This document shows, piece by piece, positions 1 to 12,200 of a DNA stretch of 33,840 nucleotides (position 1 is its first letter; every line of letters starts with the position of its first letter). The notes under the pieces are model-generated. The model saw only the letters and a list, made by a program, of their open reading frames with translations. It was not told the origin of the DNA and did not search any database. The stretch comes from Parachlorella kessleri (lineage: Eukaryota; Chlorophyta; Trebouxiophyceae; Chlorellales; Chlorellaceae): assembly GCA_001598975.1 (NCBI GenBank), contig BBXU01001822.1, positions 1 through 33,840 of the forward strand, given 5' to 3'. A program made the translations under genes and the position numbers.

Positions 1-59
1 CCTCTCCACCCCTCCCCCTGCCACCAGCTATCCAGCCCGCCGCCCGGCCCACCACTCAC

Positions 60-1077
60 GTCCCCCAGGAAGATCTTGTCGTACTGCGTGACCTCCTCCT
101 CCTCCTCCACCGCCGCCTCCCCGCCCTCGCCCCCCCGCCGCGTGACCACCCGCTTCTCCAGGTCCACATACAGCGGCGCCGCGTACGTCAGGTTGCGCAG
201 GCGAGCCTCCTTGGGGAACAGCACCGCCGTCTCGCCGTCCGGCTCCACAAACGTGGGCTTGGACAGGTAGATCTGACCAAACTTGACCTGCACGCACGCA
301 CGCCGCGGGGGAGGGGGGTGCCTGGGTTGGTCCTTGGAAGCGGGCGCAGCGTGTGAGAGGAGGTGAGGGCCAGCAGGGCGGCCTGGGGCTGCTTTTGGGT
401 GGCCCTGCAGCTGGGGACGGATTTTTCCTAGTCCACTGCTGCCTCTCGCCAGGCCGCCACCCACAGCCTGCACTAGCTATACCTTCCGACCTCTGGGGCC
501 CTTGCCTTGCCTCCATACATGCCCACTAGAGGGTTGCTTCTTAGTGCCGCCCAGTTCCAGCACCTGCACATCTTATCTGTGGCTGTGGCAAGTGAGCCAC
601 CAACAGGGGGCTCCATGCTCGCCCAAGCCTGCAATGCCTCTCCTGCGCTTCCCCGCAGACCTGGTACTCCTTCTGGTCCTCCTCGTCGATCTGCATTCCC
701 GGGTTGTGCTGGTTCTGCGGGGTGATGGTGATGAGGTTGTTCTCGTCCACAATCTCCTGGAGGCTGGTGTTGATGAAGTCGTTGAAGGAGTCCAGCTGCT
801 GCCGCACCAGGCCCTTCTCCTCAAAGTATGCGCTGATAACCGCCCTGCAAAGACACCCAAGGCGTCCTCTCTCCCACTACTAGCCTCACTACTCTCTGTG
901 AGCTTCTGCTGGCAGGCTAGTGGTGTTGCCTGGTACGCCAAGGCTGGCACTACCCCAGAGGTAGAGCAGCACCGCCTGCCCCCCTGGGCCAGCACAGGCA
1001 GCGCACCAGGCATCGTTCTCGTCAATCTCCTGGTCCTCGGCAGCGCCTAGGTCATACACCTCCGCCTCGTTGTACAT
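60..1077 (-). CDS. RPB2: RNA polymerase II second-largest subunit, N-terminal part (partial, 3 exons)
   Basis: Exons read 1077-1007, 844-661 and 287-60, giving 161 residues in frame; a GTGAGT donor at 59 shows the gene continues off the left edge. RPB2 forms one side of the cleft and most of the active centre of nuclear RNA polymerase II. The call rests on strings that match eukaryotic RPB2 closely: [20 protein letters not shown], then [15 protein letters not shown] and [16 protein letters not shown]. These belong to the protrusion region at the N-terminus. The start [11 protein letters not shown] is followed by an acidic stretch, as in animal and yeast RPB2, so the ATG at 1077 is well placed. 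The first exon ends in a split Trp codon (TG|G). Just before the last visible splice site there is a Gly/Glu-rich insertion ([14 protein letters not shown]), which looks like an expanded surface loop. RPB2 rather than RPA2 or RPC2 is favoured by the N-terminal match. Confidence 0.95.
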
Positions 1078-1407
1078 GGCTGGCCTCCGCTGCTGGGACG
1101 TGTCAAAATGCGAACACCCGAGGTGCAGCCCGCTGGGCCTAGGCCCTCAGGCGGCGCCTTGTCGCCGCTCCCAAGCTAGCACGTGCTCCCAACGCAAAGA
1201 AACGCGCAGAAAGACAGCCGATGACTCGGTGTCATGTGATCATGGGTCCTCTGAGCAGCCGATGCGTGTAGCATTTCAGGGCGTTCCCTTTATCATAGTG
1301 CTAGTTTATTCTCGTGCATTTGGTCCCGTTTCGGTGCACTGGCGGGAGCCTGCCCGCCTTCTCCCTAGGACTGGTGCATTAATGGTATCGTGCCTGTCTC
1401 TGCTAGT

Positions 1408-1492
1408 GGCAGGCAGTGCGAAGAAGAGAGTTAGGGGCGAACTGTCTCTTTTGGGGGCAGGCAGTGCGAGGAAGGGAGTTGGGGGCGAACTG
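1408..1492. repeat. Two-unit tandem repeat upstream of RPB2, period 48 bp
   Basis: Two 37-nt units at 1408-1444 and 1456-1492 share GGCAGGCAGTGCGA at the start and GGGGCGAACTG at the end, with a few substitutions and an 11-nt spacer. Similar words (GGTGGCAGGTAGTGC and GGTAGGGGTGAACTG) occur in the dispersed repeats near 18505-18640 and 30300-30430, so this may be a partial copy of that family. Confidence 0.75.
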
Positions 1493-1590
1493 CACTGACA
1501 GGGCTGAAAGAAGTTATGTTCAGGGGTTTGCCAGGAGGCCTCTCCAGAGGTGCCCCTGGCGGAGCCAGTGGACTGTCAGTAGGGTGACAC

Positions 1591-1595
1591 TTACA
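1591..1595 (-). terminator. Candidate polyadenylation signal TGTAA for the DNA methyltransferase
   Basis: TTACA on the plus strand reads TGTAA on the minus strand, about 230 nt after the methyltransferase stop codon. TGTAA is the usual chlorophyte polyadenylation signal. The motif is only 5 nt long, so position supports it more than the match does. Confidence 0.5.
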
Positions 1596-1822
1596 GCAAG
1601 GGAGCACAAGCCATCCAGGCTTGCCAAGGACTATTTGCAGCTGCATCTGAACTCGTGTGCCTGTGCACCTCTTCCTACACCACAACATAGCTCAGATGCA
1701 CTAGTTGCCACGTCTCACAAGCTTCATCTGAAGATGGAGCAAGCAAGCTCTGCAGTTCATCAGACAGACAGCGGGTCCCTGGCGACAGCTGCCTTGCTGC
1801 CGCCGGCCAGCTGGGGCTCCTC

Positions 1823-4800
1823 CTACCCGCCTCCCTCCGGTGCTGTGTGTTCACGCGCGGCCTGCAGCTGCAACGCCTGCTTGAACGCCCTCCCCAGCGC
1901 CGCGCCCAGCGGTACCGGCACGCTGTTGCCGATCTGCAGGTACCTCTCCTCGATGGTCCCCACAAACTCCACGCTGTCTGGGATGCCCTGCCATTGCAAG
2001 CAGGCAGGCGCAGGGGCGACTGCTGAGCTTTCTGGGAGGAGAACTGCGGTGGGGTAGGTATGACCAAAGCACAGGCAGGACGATGCCCTGAGCGCAAGCA
2101 GGCAGGCAGGCAGAAAGTGTCACACCCTGTGCTCATCAACATGCCCCTGTAGCCTCCCCCCCTAGCACAGCCACCTTACCCTATCACGTCACTACTAGCA
2201 AGCGAAAAGGAGGCGAGCACCACAGCACCACCACCTCTCTCCTTGCTACCCAGAGCCAGCCCCCACGCTCCTCCCGCCTCACCTGCACCCGGGCCGTCTC
2301 CCTGCACGTCAGCGGCCTGTGCGCCTCGGGGTGCAGCGTGCACGTCGTGGTGTCGCGGCACAGCCCGGGCTTGGTGAGCACGGTGGAGAACTGGCCGCCC
2401 CACAGCAGCCGCCCAAACACGCCCTCGTACTGCCTCCCGTCCTGCTCCAACCCCTTGCGCAGGCAGGCGGGCTGCAGCTCGCCAGGCAGGTCCCTGCGCC
2501 ACGACACGGCGGGCGCGGCGGGGTTGCCGTTATGAGAGCCAACGCTCGTGGGGCCCGCCAGCCTGGCAAACTGCGGGCCCTCTGGCGCCCCTTGTCCCAT
2601 GCCACAGACTGTTCTTGTGACTGCCTGGCACTATAGCACGTGCGTGACTGGCGGCAAGGCGCACTGCCCCGCACCGCACCCCCACACCTTTCCTTCCCAG
2701 CCCCGAATTCATCGTCGTTCCAGTCCAATGGCTCACCTCCAGTCGGCGGCCCTGGCGGGTGCCAGCGGGTTGGCGGTCACGGCACACGCCCCCACCCACC
2801 CAGCCTGGCCTGGGGGCGGGGCGTCGCCCTCCCTGGGCACCGCGGCGCAGCGCAGCAGGCTGATGGGCTCCAGCTTCCACAGCTGGTGCCCCGTCACCTC
2901 CCTCAGCTCCCCTCGAGCGTGGGCAGCAAAGAAGCTGACGGGGTCCCTGCAGGGATCAATTGGATTTTTGCAGACGGGTTAGTCATGGGATGAGTGATGG
3001 GCAGCTTGGTGTGCTCAGCCGGGTTGGCGACTGTTGCTAGACTGCAACCAGGCAAGCCTTCGGACCGTGCCCTGCATCCAGCCCCTCGCAGCCCACTGTG
3101 CCGGCGCCTCCGATTCGATCGATCCTACCTCTGCCATCACACATCCAAGCCTGCTGACACAGCCAGGGCGATTTGTATGCATTAGAGGAGCTGCCGCTCC
3201 GGTGACTTGGCAGCACGCTTGGAAAAGGGAAAAGGGACAGTAGGTGGTGAAGCGCACACCCACCCACCTAGCATATGGCACGGGACCCGCGGCGTCCGTG
3301 CTGGGCAGGTCCCCAATCACGTCTCTCACAGTCAGCGCTGGCAAGGCTGCGTGGCACGGCACCTGCAGGGGGCCGCCATGCCGGTCGCCATCAATCACAC
3401 ACACAGCGTCTGCCGTAGCCCAGACAGGGCAGCGTGTAGTGTGAGCCAACCGTGGAGGCTGACTAATGGAACCAGGCAGCTTACTCTTGTGCCAGCTCGC
3501 CAGCAAGGCAGCCAGTCTAGCTTCAGTCAAATTCAGATGGCGAGCTCAGCAGCACCTGCCAGGGCGCACACCCCAGCTGGCGGCCCTTGCCCTCATGCAG
3601 CAACCCGGCATGCGTCCCCGGCGCCGGCCAAACGACCTGCCTTGACATGCGCCCGCCACTTGGTAGGCACGTTGGCACAGGCCCGGCGCTCACGCGCCGC
3701 CTTCAGTGAGCCGGCGCCGCCCCCGCCGCTGCCGCCCTCGGTGGCGCTGCTGCTGCTGCTGAGCCCGGCATTGAAGACGTGGGTGGGCTCTGGGAAGCGT
3801 GGCAGCGGCTGGCCCAGTGCAGCTGCCAGGATGATCACCCGCCGCCGGTGCTGCATCAGTCCAAATGAGAAAGATTTCCTGAAGCTGTGGGTGACTCTCG
3901 GCTGTAGGTTGCGTGCTCCACCGCCTCCCAACAGCGCAGGATATTGAGCGGGTGTGTCTCCAGAGAGAGGATACTAGCAAGAGAGGGCTCCTTGGCCACA
4001 TGCCGCACAATGCTGTCACAAAGACTGCCGCAGCACCCCAGCAGGACCCACCGTAGCCACGCCGTAGCTGCCGCAGTTGACCAGCCGCCAGCGCACTTGG
4101 TAGCCGAGGGACGCGAGCGCCAGCACGATGCACTCCATCATGCCGTCACAGCACAGCAGGCCGGCCACGTTCTCGATCACCACAAACTCGGGCTGCAAGA
4201 CCACCACAGCGGCCAATTGGTGCAGCGACCGAGCTGGTTGTGCCGATGAAACAGCCTGTGTGGAAGCTGTGTGCGGTGAGAAGCAGGAGCATGCGCCGCA
4301 GCAAGCATGTGCAGCTTCGACCGCCTCCCAGCCAGCCAATTGTCTATGCTCTGCCCCTGGGCTGTGCAAGCTGAGCCAGCAAGGCATGCTGCAGTCCTGA
4401 CCCTGAGGGTTTCCACGACTGCCAGGCACAGCAGCATGAGCACATTCTTCTTCCACCGGCTCTCCCCCTCGTTCTTGTTGGCGCCGCTGAACCCCTGCAG
4501 TGTGCATACACGCTGCACTGTCCAGCCAGTATATTGGGCTGTTAGGCACCGTGCTGGCCTAGGGCAAGGCTCTGCCAGCACGCAAACGCCCCCATGCCTT
4601 GGTGGCTGCCCGCCTACTGCGTCCTGTGACCATTACATGCTGCACACACCGAGTTTGTTTGGGTATGTTTGCGGCCGGCGCTGACATGGGGGGGGCTGCA
4701 CACTTCAGTCCAAATACAGTACAAAGAAAGTGCCAAGGTTGCCGATGCAACGGACGACATGGCGCCCACCTGGCAAGGCGGGCCCCCAGCAATTAGGCGC

Positions 4801-7800
4801 CGCCTCCCCCCCGGCTGCTGTGGGCTGCGGGGTGTCGGGAAGCCCTCCTGCCCCGCCTTCACCGCGTCCAGGAAGTCACAGGCGTCCATGCAGAAGGTGG
4901 CGGCAGCGGGGTGGCAGCGCTGGAGGGTCTCCAGGGCGGCGGGGAACTTGTCAACCGCCCAGCGCGTCTGCAGGCAGGGCAGGGACGAGTGCCGGAATGG
5001 GTTCGCCACCTGGGTAGCGAGGGGGTTCGAATGGTGCGGGTGCTGGACCGACAGAGCAGGCAACCCACCAACTCCCTCAGCAACACCTTTCAAAAAGACA
5101 CAAGGCAGGGCAAAGCCTTGCTCGGTAGCCAAGCTCTGGTCTCAAGCTCGGTGCACTGTTGACTAAGTCGATGCAAGCCTGGGTACATGGCAGGCCTGGG
5201 CAGGACGTCTCACCTCACCTCTCCCACCCCCGACTGCTCCAGCCCCTTCCCCAGGCCCCCATAGCCGCTGAACAGCTCCAGGATGTCAACCGTGTCTGCC
5301 AGGTCCTCTGGGCACGTGGGCGGCAGCTCTTCGCTGCCGTCCGTCCGCAGCACCTTCACACCTGCGGAGCACAGCAGGGGCAGTCATCCTTTGGAAGCTT
5401 CCATAAGGGCTACCAGTCCACCCCTTAGTGCAGGCCAGGCAGCCAACAGGGCATAAGGACTTTACCTTGCGACCACACCCCTCGTAAGTCTGCACCGCCC
5501 ACCGCAGGTACAGGTCAGCCTTGGCACCAGCCTTAGCCCACACAGGGAGGCAGCCAGCGCATTCAGATGCTAACAGCGGGCTACTTTCCGCGGCCGGCCC
5601 ACCTGGGATGGTGAAGGGGTCGAGGCGGGTGCGCAGCCGCCCTGGGGGCACGTCTGCCTTGCCCGCGGGCGTGTACATGAAGCCAGCAGGGCAGTCCCGC
5701 CGCTGGTAGGTGTGCACCCTCACCCTGGCCTTGGCCTGCAGTCAGCACATCCTAGAGGGGTGGGTGGGCCTGCACAGGCCTCACTGGCGCATAGGCATTG
5801 CCATATGAGCGTTGCGTTTGTCCAGCTGCCCCTAGGACAGCCAGACGCATGATGGGCAGCTTTGGCCAGATTTGCGGCGCGCATTAGGTGGGTCTGGTCC
5901 AAACGCATCGTCGGAACTGCTTAGCTTGCACACAAGGTGATCAAGTCCCACTGCAATAAGGGAATATGGAAAACACTCTTACCTCCGCTGGCTGGCGCTC
6001 TCCCTCAGCTGGCGTGGGTGCCGCCTTGGGCTCCAACACCCGCCCCAGAACCATGCACTTGTCCAGGCAGTCTCCCTGGGGCACCACCCACACCCAGTCC
6101 CCATGCTTCAGGGTCCCCGCCTGCTCTGAGGCCTTGGAGGAGCAGCTGGGGTCACGGCCTTGGCATGCTGCAGCCAGGGGACACCGCAGCTGTGAGACCG
6201 CACTTGCATGCCTGCCTGCTCCCCGTGTGAGTCACAGAAGGCCTGCTGTTAGCGGTACGCGGACTGAGCTTGCATGTGCTGATGCCATGGCATCTCAAAG
6301 CTCAGGCAGGCCAGCTGAGGTCCCACAGAAGCTTTCATGGGGAGACGTACAGCCTGAGGCTTTCGGACAAGCCATATACAGCATTGTATTTTTCTTATGC
6401 CTGCACCCAGCCCTACACTTCACAGAAAAGCAACAGTCCTTCAGTCGCACCGCCCGCCACCACACAGAGCAATCAGCAGCAGAGTACACCAGCACAGGCA
6501 GCTCACCATTGTGCACCTTCCCCCACAGGTTAACGCAGCCGCAGCCGCAGCACTCATAGGTGGGCGCGGCGTCTGGCACGCCCACCAGGTCGTGGCAGGG
6601 CCCAGCTGTGCTGAACAGGACCGCGGCCCTGCTATCCTTGGGCACCACACGCGCCCTGCACTGCTGCCAGTGCTCAATGAAGGCCTCCACAGAAATATCC
6701 TGGTGCCGCTTGGTAAGGATCAACACTTCGGGGGACGTGCTGCTGCTGCCTGCGCCAGCAGCAGGAGCGAAGGCCCCAGCCCATGGTATTGCGTCATTGG
6801 CTGGCAGTCTGTCTATCCAGGGGAGCTGTCCAAGACAGGTTCCAACCTTGAGTGCAGCTAGACAAGCGCGGCTTGCTAGCGGCAGTACGCAGCCATGGCT
6901 CCCCTCCATGCAAAATTGCACCTAGCCACCACCTGTGGAACGCGCCTTGCCAGCACCCAAACTCACTAATGAGCTCCAGCTGGGTGCCTTTGCAGGGCTC
7001 CACCTGCCGAGAGAGCCACTGCACATGCAGCACCCAGCTGTGGCCGCGATCACTCCTTCTGAGGCGCCGTATGACAGCGTGCTGGCCGTCGTAGCTCAGC
7101 TGGTCACCCTTCCGCTGCAGGGACAAAAACGGGTGATTCTGGTACCGCACATGCCAAGAAACCAGTGTCGCGCTCCACGGGCGCTGCCGGGCAGATGCTG
7201 CCACAGCTACTGCTCATGCATTTCTGAACGAGCAACCTAGAAGATGTTTACGAGAGCGGCGCCTCACCAGGGTACACAGCTCCTTGCTGCAAGCCAAACA
7301 TCGCAGACTGAGGTATTGCGCTTGCTTCGCTTTTGCCAGCACTGGTTCAAGCGCTAGGCCGTCTATGGGCGCCGTGCCCATGCAGCAGCCAGCCTTGGTG
7401 CAGCCCCGCCTGCAAAGCGCCGCTGCATGTGAGGGTGGGGGCGCTGACCCGGAGCTGCCGTCGAGCTTGAGAAATCCCACGGCCACAGCAGCGGCTTTGA
7501 CGGTGGGAGTCAGGTGCTGCACAACTTCCTGTATGTGCTCCAAGCCGCACAGCGCTGCCGTGGGGTCATCTGCAAGGGAAAGAGGTTAGCCAGGGAGCCT
7601 GGTTGAACAAGGTTGCTGGCTTAGGGACCCATGTCGTTCGTGAACCAAGCCCTAAGTGTCTCCCACTTGGTGCGGCACACCCACCTTCCAGGCACCACTG
7701 CGTCAGCTCTTCCTCCTCCTGCACACTTGGACATTTGGATGTTTGGGGAACAGCAGTGAAGGCCTTCATTGGCAGCCCACCAGGCAGAGGATGGCATCTC

Positions 7801-7963
7801 GCAGGTTGGCAAGGAAGCACACCTCGCTAAGGACTGTATCCTCAGGCAGATGACTTCCCTCCAAAGGTCCTGCTGCAGTGTCATGCTGTTCAGGTGGCGA
7901 CGGTACAGACAGGCGGGCTTTCTTAAAGAGTCTTGGATCACTGTTGGCTTGGCCATCTTGCAT
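1823..7963 (-). CDS. DNA (cytosine-5) methyltransferase, BAH plus catalytic domain (DNMT1/CMT-like), 16 exons
   Basis: Exons: 7963-7781, 7718-7685, 7569-7268, 7114-6967, 6725-6507, 6125-5983, 5735-5603, 5361-5219, 5009-4770, 4494-4402, 4192-4052, 3850-about 3641, 3362-3268, 2946-2737, 2493-2283, 1987-1823; about 889 aa. It transfers methyl from S-adenosylmethionine to cytosine C5 in nuclear DNA. Motif I is LELFSGYGGLGKGL (about residues 415-428). Motif IV is GGPPCQGFSG, with catalytic Cys near 514 and a splice site right after PPCQ. ENV (553-555) is motif VI, and QIGNSVPVPL near the C-terminus is motif X. A BAH domain lies around 174-296, and a second, weaker one around 300-390. Residues 73-173 are Cys-rich. 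No chromodomain, CXXC or RFTS domain is seen, so it is short for DNMT1/MET1. In motif VIII the usual QxRxR reads THRRR. The exon ending near 3641 needs either a GC donor (AAG|GCAGGT) or a GT donor at 3646. Start: the ATG at 7963; an in-frame upstream extension to 8050 or further exons are possible. Confidence 0.88.
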
Positions 7964-9256
7964 CACACCGCATTGACCTTCCTGACAGCATGCACGTCCT
8001 GAGAGTCTCAATAGACTAGGGTAGCACACAGGGTACCAGGTTGACGACATGGTGCACCGTGTCTCGGTTGAAAGAAGGCAGCAGGCAAATCACGTTGCGC
8101 GCAGGCGGAGATGGTGGATTGAGCATCAGCGGACAGGGATGACTATTTCCAGACCAAGTTAGGTGGTTCCTCAAAGGATGTAAAGTAAATTGTTTGTCAT
8201 GCTTGTTACTCACCGCAGGGTAGCATGACAGTCCACCGCTGCCCCCCCCCCCCCTCCCCCTCTGTGGCCGGTCTAGCAGAGGCTGTGCACCCAGCGTAAA
8301 GCGGGACGCACCAGCGGCAAAGCAGAACGTGAAATGCAAAGACTTGCTCCTTTCCAGATTCGAAAGCTACGTGTTCCATCAAGACCGCAAGGTCAAAAGC
8401 TGCCAGTCTTGCACAGATGACAGGCAGCATCGTGGCAGACCTCAAGTTTGCTCATGGGTATGAGAAGTACTGTCAGCAGCCAGTGCAGGCGATAGCTGTG
8501 TACTGCACTGGTACTGCAGCCTGAAACACCTCCGGGTTGCCAGCCAAGAGGGCGGAACAGCAAAATCGAACATGCACATGACTATGCCGAGCCTCAATTG
8601 CGCCTGCTGCGCTGCTTCTAAAACCCTTCTTTCCTCAGTTACTGCTTGAATGCTCTGTAACTGCTTACAAAAGGTCTTCCCCACTTCCCACAACAGCAAC
8701 AGCCACTGCCTGAGAAAGTCATAAGAGGTACTCAACCTAGGAGCCTGTTACCTCTCACCATCCACCAAACAACACCTACATGCCTTTCAGCAGACCACGA
8801 CGCTAGCCACCGACCTGACACAGGTGCTGCCGCACCATATGACATTGCCATAATCAATCCAGCCACCGACTGCAGAGAAGGATGTGACCAAGGCACGTAT
8901 ATTTCATGTTTCAAAGTTGCAAAAGTGGGACAGAGTAGACCGAAGAACCATGAAACTGAGACACGGTACTGTCTGCATAAAATCGCACAAATGAAATTCT
9001 CCACTTCGTCACGCGCAGGAATGTATCACAGCACCACCATAGACAAGGACGTGCCGCCCAATGAGCATGTACAGCTGTCATGCAACCGTGGTACCAAGCA
9101 TACTACCAACACACTTGGTCTCACCCTACCTCGCGCTGCCAGTGCACAGCAGAGAACTACAGCCAGTACCCAGCTGCCCACCTCCTCTTGCCTAACCGCA
9201 TAACAGCATAACCGCCCCACATCAGTACTTGCATGCCGCTGACCTCCCAGGCTGCA
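7964..9256. other. Intergenic region between CCD 3' end and methyltransferase start
   Basis: No recognisable coding exon was found on either strand. It should hold the methyltransferase promoter and 5' untranslated region (near 8000) and the dioxygenase 3' untranslated region (below 9257). A TTACA at 8665-8669 (TGTAA on the minus strand) is a distant candidate polyadenylation signal for the dioxygenase, about 590 nt past its stop. A 13-nt C run lies at about 8242-8254. A SINE-like copy is listed separately. Confidence 0.55.
8274..8406 (-). repeat. SINE-like repeat, copy 1 (degenerate tRNA-like head)
   Basis: This segment aligns over its whole length with 20523-20655. Shared words on the plus strand include TAGCAGAGGCTGTGCACCCA, GCGGGACGCACCAGCGGCAA and AAAAGCTGCCAG at the end. 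The tRNA-like part is at the high-coordinate end, so the element runs on the minus strand. Its B-box is degenerate here (TTTCGAATCTGG on the minus strand). Flanks outside the listed span do not match the other copy. It lies upstream of the methyltransferase start. Confidence 0.7.
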
Positions 9257-12200
9257 CTATGCCACATTCCCAGCCACAGTCCTGGACAGGAGGCCGCCCT
9301 GGGCGCCCTTCCCCGGCACCGCCACCGCCGCCAGCCCCGCCTTCGACTTGGCCTGGGCTTGCAGCTGCGCCTCACTGATCCACAGGCTGTGGAAGCCGTA
9401 CGGCACACGCCGCGGCATCCGCACGCGCGCCACCGGCTGCAGGCGGGGGGGCAACAGCAGGCAAGCTTTGAGCCTTCCTAGAGGTGGCTTGGCCTCCCAG
9501 GGTGGGTGCGTGACAAGGTGGCTGGGGGCTGGCCAGCTGCCGGCCAATCAATGGTCAAGGAAGGACCCACGCGCTCGCATTACCACCTAACTTGCAATGA
9601 GAGATTCAACCCCCGCCAAATACAGCCAATGCCGCCCAGCTGGCTTCCGCCTCCAACAGCCTAACTGCATGGCGCTGCCGCTTAACTCTCTTACACCACT
9701 CACAAGTATATGCGCTTGGCATCATACACGCCACCAGCCCAGCCCTCCAGGGCCCCCTGGTTGTGCCCTCCCCACCCCACCAGGCATGGTCGCAGCACCA
9801 ACCAGGCGCCCTCACCTCCTCAGACATGGACTTGGCGTTGTAGACCACCAGCTCGGTGACCCCAGCGTCCTCGTCATGCACAAATACCAGCAGGTGCCCG
9901 TCATCCTCCGCCTGGCCCCCGCTGGGCGCAAAGTAGGCCTCCCCACCAAACTTGTGGCCGCCAAACAGGATCAGCCCAGCCACCGCTTTGCTGGGGTCCT
10001 GGGCCTGCAAGCAGTTATTGCGGGAGCGGCCTGAGGCGCGACTGGTGCAGAGGCATGCCGATGGGTTGGTTTTTGAGGTGCGAACATGGCCCCTGGCGCC
10101 GCGAGAACCCGTACAGGCAATGCCCCAAGGGAGTGCGTGAAAGGGGGGGGGGGGAGGGGGCCGCGGCACACCGTGCCGCCGCGATCAGAACAGAGCACTG
10201 GTGGGACTTGGCTGCTGAGAGCTTGTATGCATGCGTGGTACATGTCACAGCGCAACCCCAGGGCAGCCCCTGGGTCGATCAGCAGCACATCAGGAGGAGC
10301 GATTGGTGGCGGCCGCTGACGCACCAGCAGGTCCAGCTTGGCGACGCCGATGAACTCCGGGTACCCCAGGCTGGTGTTGCGCATGTGCCCAATGTAGCAG
10401 TACCGTGTCTTCCGTCCTGCAGGTGCCATGCAACTGCCTCCTTGCAGCTGTAGAAACCGCCAACAGGCCGTCGCATAGGTGCTAACCTCCACCCAGGTGG
10501 GTGTCACATACCATGAAGGGGCAAGCAGCCCCACCACATGCCAACCCCAATCACGCCGACACAGCCCTGCCCATGCAGCTGTAGCAGCCCCAGCCCGCAA
10601 GCCAAAGCCAGCACAACCCTCCAGCCCTCCGCCACACACCCACGAGCAAGCCAGCAGGCACCGGCCCGACCCACCGACAAGGGAGGGGTGCACCACAGGG
10701 AAGTCTCCCGCCAGCGGTGCCACACGGCGGCTGGTGGCGGTGCCGGTGGCCAGGTCCATGCAGATCTCGGTGACATGCGCCAGGTCCTCGTCACCACAGT
10801 CGGCTGTAAACCCATCAAGGTCAAACTGCGGGGAAGAAAGGGGAGGGGCGGGCCTTCATGAATGTTGTGTCTTGGGTTTTAAAGGCAGGCTTTGCCAAAG
10901 TGCCACCTGCATCCCTTCGCCATCGTACCAGGCATGCTGTTACCAAAACTGCCTTGCAGCACGCTGAGCGCCTGTCTCAAGTAGTTCCTTCCGTTTAACA
11001 AGTGCAGCCAGTCTCACCAAGCACGACTCCCAGAACTGCTTAAAGCACACAGTAGTATTTTTCCAGAAGCAACTAGGAGCAACTCCTCACCTCCTTGAAT
11101 GCGCAGCCAAACAGCTTGACCTTGTCCCCCTCCTGCCAGGCATTGACCACGTGCAGGATGATCATCGGCTCCGTCTCAAACCACTTGATGCCCGCCGCAT
11201 CCTTGGCGTAGCGCGGCAGCACGCCAAAGCGTGCGGGCCGCGACTTGTCGAAGATGAAGGGCAGCTTCCCTTCCTTAACCATCCTCTGCAGTGGGCAGCC
11301 AGGCATGAATGAGCCCTTCTTTTTATCAGCTCGAAGACCCAGAGCGCCCGGCCAGAGCTAAGCTTGACATCTTTCTCCTGGGCCAGGCCAGAGCATGAGC
11401 AGTAGGTACCTAAAGGGCTGTTCAGCCGCGAGTGTAGCGTGGCAAACCAGGCCTAGAGAAGGCCCAGGCCAACAGCACGGGGTCCTCACCTCGGGCTTGA
11501 GCACCAGCGGGCAGTCCATGAAGATGGCATAATCCTGAGTGATGGCAAAGTCATGCATCCTGTACACCAGCCCAGCAGGAGGCGCCTGTCATGTCCAAAT
11601 AACGACGAGCCTAGCCCCCGTGATGCATGGTGAGCAGCAGGCACCCAGAGGAGCTCCCACTGCGCCACCGCCCGGCCCGGCCCGGCCCAGCCCAGCAAGC
11701 GTGCCAGCACCGCCTTGGGATGAGCAACAGAAGTTTGCCATCCAGACCCCCCCGCGCAATCACTGCCACGCATGCTGCATGCATGCACATGCATCTCACT
11801 CTTTACCCAGCAGGTGTCCCAGGGTGGAGGTGATCCTGCCCCTCACCACCGTCCTAAGGAGGGAAGGGGGTTGTTGGGGCAGCGTCACCACCACTGCTTG
11901 ACAGGGTGCTTCGCAGCAGCCCCAGGCCCAGCACTCACATGACTGGGTCTGGGATGCCGACGGGGTAGTCATGCACCAGGTTGCCCTCCTTGTCAGCCAG
12001 GCTGTAGTACAGGTACGGCTTGCGGTTCAGGTCGTACCTGCGGCGGTACTTTCAGAGGCAGCTCAGCACCAAGGGGTCCCTATCGCGCACCGGAGAGAAG
12101 GGCATGCCACCCGGTGGGTTACATACGCCACCCTACCCTGCCTCACACCTATCACAATAAGAGAACTGCACCACCAAATTCGCACATTTGAACCTCCAAC

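Larger units (their letters stand above)
1078..1822. other. Intergenic region between the DNA methyltransferase 3' end and the RPB2 start
   Basis: I see no credible coding exon here; the open frames on both strands lack family motifs. The left part should hold the RPB2 5' untranslated region and promoter, and the right part the methyltransferase 3' untranslated region. A two-unit tandem repeat and a TGTAA signal are listed separately. No convincing TATA box was found upstream of RPB2. Confidence 0.6.

Noticed and set aside
10145..10155. G homopolymer of about eleven bases, considered as a regulatory or quadruplex element
   Set aside because: It lies in an intron of the dioxygenase as a single run; one homopolymer is ordinary in GC-rich algal introns.
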